Origin: Streptomyces sp. NRRL WC-3605
GTDB lineage: Bacteria; Actinomycetota; Actinomycetes; Streptomycetales; Streptomycetaceae
Assembly (NCBI RefSeq): GCF_001509795.1
Contig: NZ_LLZN01000040.1
Coordinates: forward strand, 1-64,000
Reading direction: 5' to 3'
Length of the DNA: 64,000 bases
The position numbers and the translations under genes are program-made. Below are positions 63,582-64,000 of this stretch, one piece after another. Position 1 is the stretch's first letter. Every line of letters begins with the position of its first letter. The notes below the pieces were generated by a model. The model did not search any database, was not told the origin of the DNA, and saw only the letters and a program-made list of their open reading frames with translations.

Positions 63582-64000
63582 ATGGACCTGCCGGTGATGC
63601 CGCCCGTGAAGCCGATGCTCGCCAAGTCGGTGGCGAAGATCCCGCCGGGCATGCAGTACGAGGCGAAGTGGGACGGCTTCCGGGCGATCGTGTTCCGCGA
63701 CGGGGACGAGGTCGAGCTGGCCAGCCGCACCACCAAGTCGCTGACCAGGTACTTTCCCGAACTGGTGGAGGCGCTGAAGGAGCGTCTGCCGGAGCGGTGC
63801 GTGCTGGACGGCGAGATCGTGATCGCCCGGGAGGGGCGGCTGGACTTCGACGCCCTCACCGAGCGCATCCACCCGGCGGACTCGCGGGTGCGCACGCTGG
63901 CGGAGCGGACCCCGGCGTCGTTCGTCGCGTTCGACCTGCTGGCGCTGGCGGACGAGTCGCTCATGCGGGCGCCGCTGACGGACCGCCGGGAACTGCTGAC
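63582..64000 (+). CDS. ATP-dependent DNA ligase, N-terminal part (right edge)
   Basis: The first about 139 codons are present; the gene runs past the right edge. The adenylation motif I is YEAKWDGFRAI with the nucleophilic Lys of KWDG, followed by LDGEIVI and the FDALTERIHP region (motif III-like), as in LigC/LigD ligases. It is divergent from the LigD-type polymerase across 74 bp, so the domain pair is split into two genes. The ATG lacks a clear ribosome site. Confidence 0.92.
   Translation, partial: MDLPVMPPVKPMLAKSVAKIPPGMQYEAKWDGFRAIVFRDGDEVELASRTTKSLTRYFPELVEALKERLPERCVLDGEIVIAREGRLDFDALTERIHPADSRVRTLAERTPASFVAFDLLALADESLMRAPLTDRRELL

Overview
This window is a high-GC actinobacterial chromosome segment, almost certainly Streptomyces. 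The support is third-position G/C-biased codons, frequent GTG/TTG starts, a hopanoid cluster, an SsgA-like sporulation protein, a WhiB-like protein, a two-domain small laccase, and a gene order that as I remember it follows the S. coelicolor SCO67xx region. I see no rRNA, tRNA, insertion sequence, prophage or CRISPR array; it reads as ordinary core or near-core chromosome with several lineage-typical accessory loci.

Layout. (1) 1-8662, minus strand: hopanoid operon, transcribed hpnC-hpnD-hpnE-polyprenyl diphosphate synthase-shc-hpnG-hpnH-ispG (ispG runs off the left edge). Most junctions overlap or nearly touch. (2) 8911-16046, minus strand: a seven-gene cell-envelope operon (large CDP-alcohol phosphotransferase, cytidylyltransferase, glycerol-1-phosphate-dehydrogenase-like enzyme, second CDP-alcohol phosphotransferase, GT2 glycosyltransferase, ABC-2 permease and ATPase) closed by a hairpin terminator. 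Its product is not obvious. A divergent galE follows. (3) 17325-19193: a zinc exporter with a possible Zur site, then idi, which feeds isoprenoid synthesis. (4) 19219-28844: assorted regulators and enzymes (HATPase, enoyl-CoA hydratase, DJ-1 protein, GlxA regulator, SCO6745-type protein, Tex, ABC-F). (5) 29026-38285: betaine transporter, three secreted peptidases, sugar kinase, amino-acid permease. (6) 38468-45193: a MerR regulator and a four-gene fatty-acid beta-oxidation operon (CoA transferase, acyl-CoA dehydrogenase, thiolase, FadB-like protein) with a clear promoter. (7) 45241-54494: housekeeping and developmental genes (MmcQ/YjbR, saccharopine-dehydrogenase-like, endonuclease V, SsgD-like, an ABC-F with an attenuator leader, dimethylargininase, acyl-ACP desaturase behind a triple 15-bp repeat, WhiB-like). 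(8) 54721-64000: VOC protein, LacI regulator, small laccase, a ThuA-PQQ dehydrogenase, a cupredoxin-DUF1080 protein, and the split NHEJ polymerase and ligase genes.

The most interesting signals are: the secreted oxidation locus at 56651-62471 (laccase, ThuA-PQQ dehydrogenase and cupredoxin-DUF1080 fusion), whose main gene has a TTA codon at codon 3; the leader of the ABC-F gene at 50482, with a consensus promoter, a 4-triplet uORF and an intrinsic terminator; the CDP-alcohol/G1P-dehydrogenase/ABC exporter operon; and three tandem operator-like repeats before the desaturase.

All family assignments were made by eye from motifs and memory of the families. Start codons were chosen by Shine-Dalgarno spacing, overlap with upstream stops, or -10 placement, and some are uncertain.
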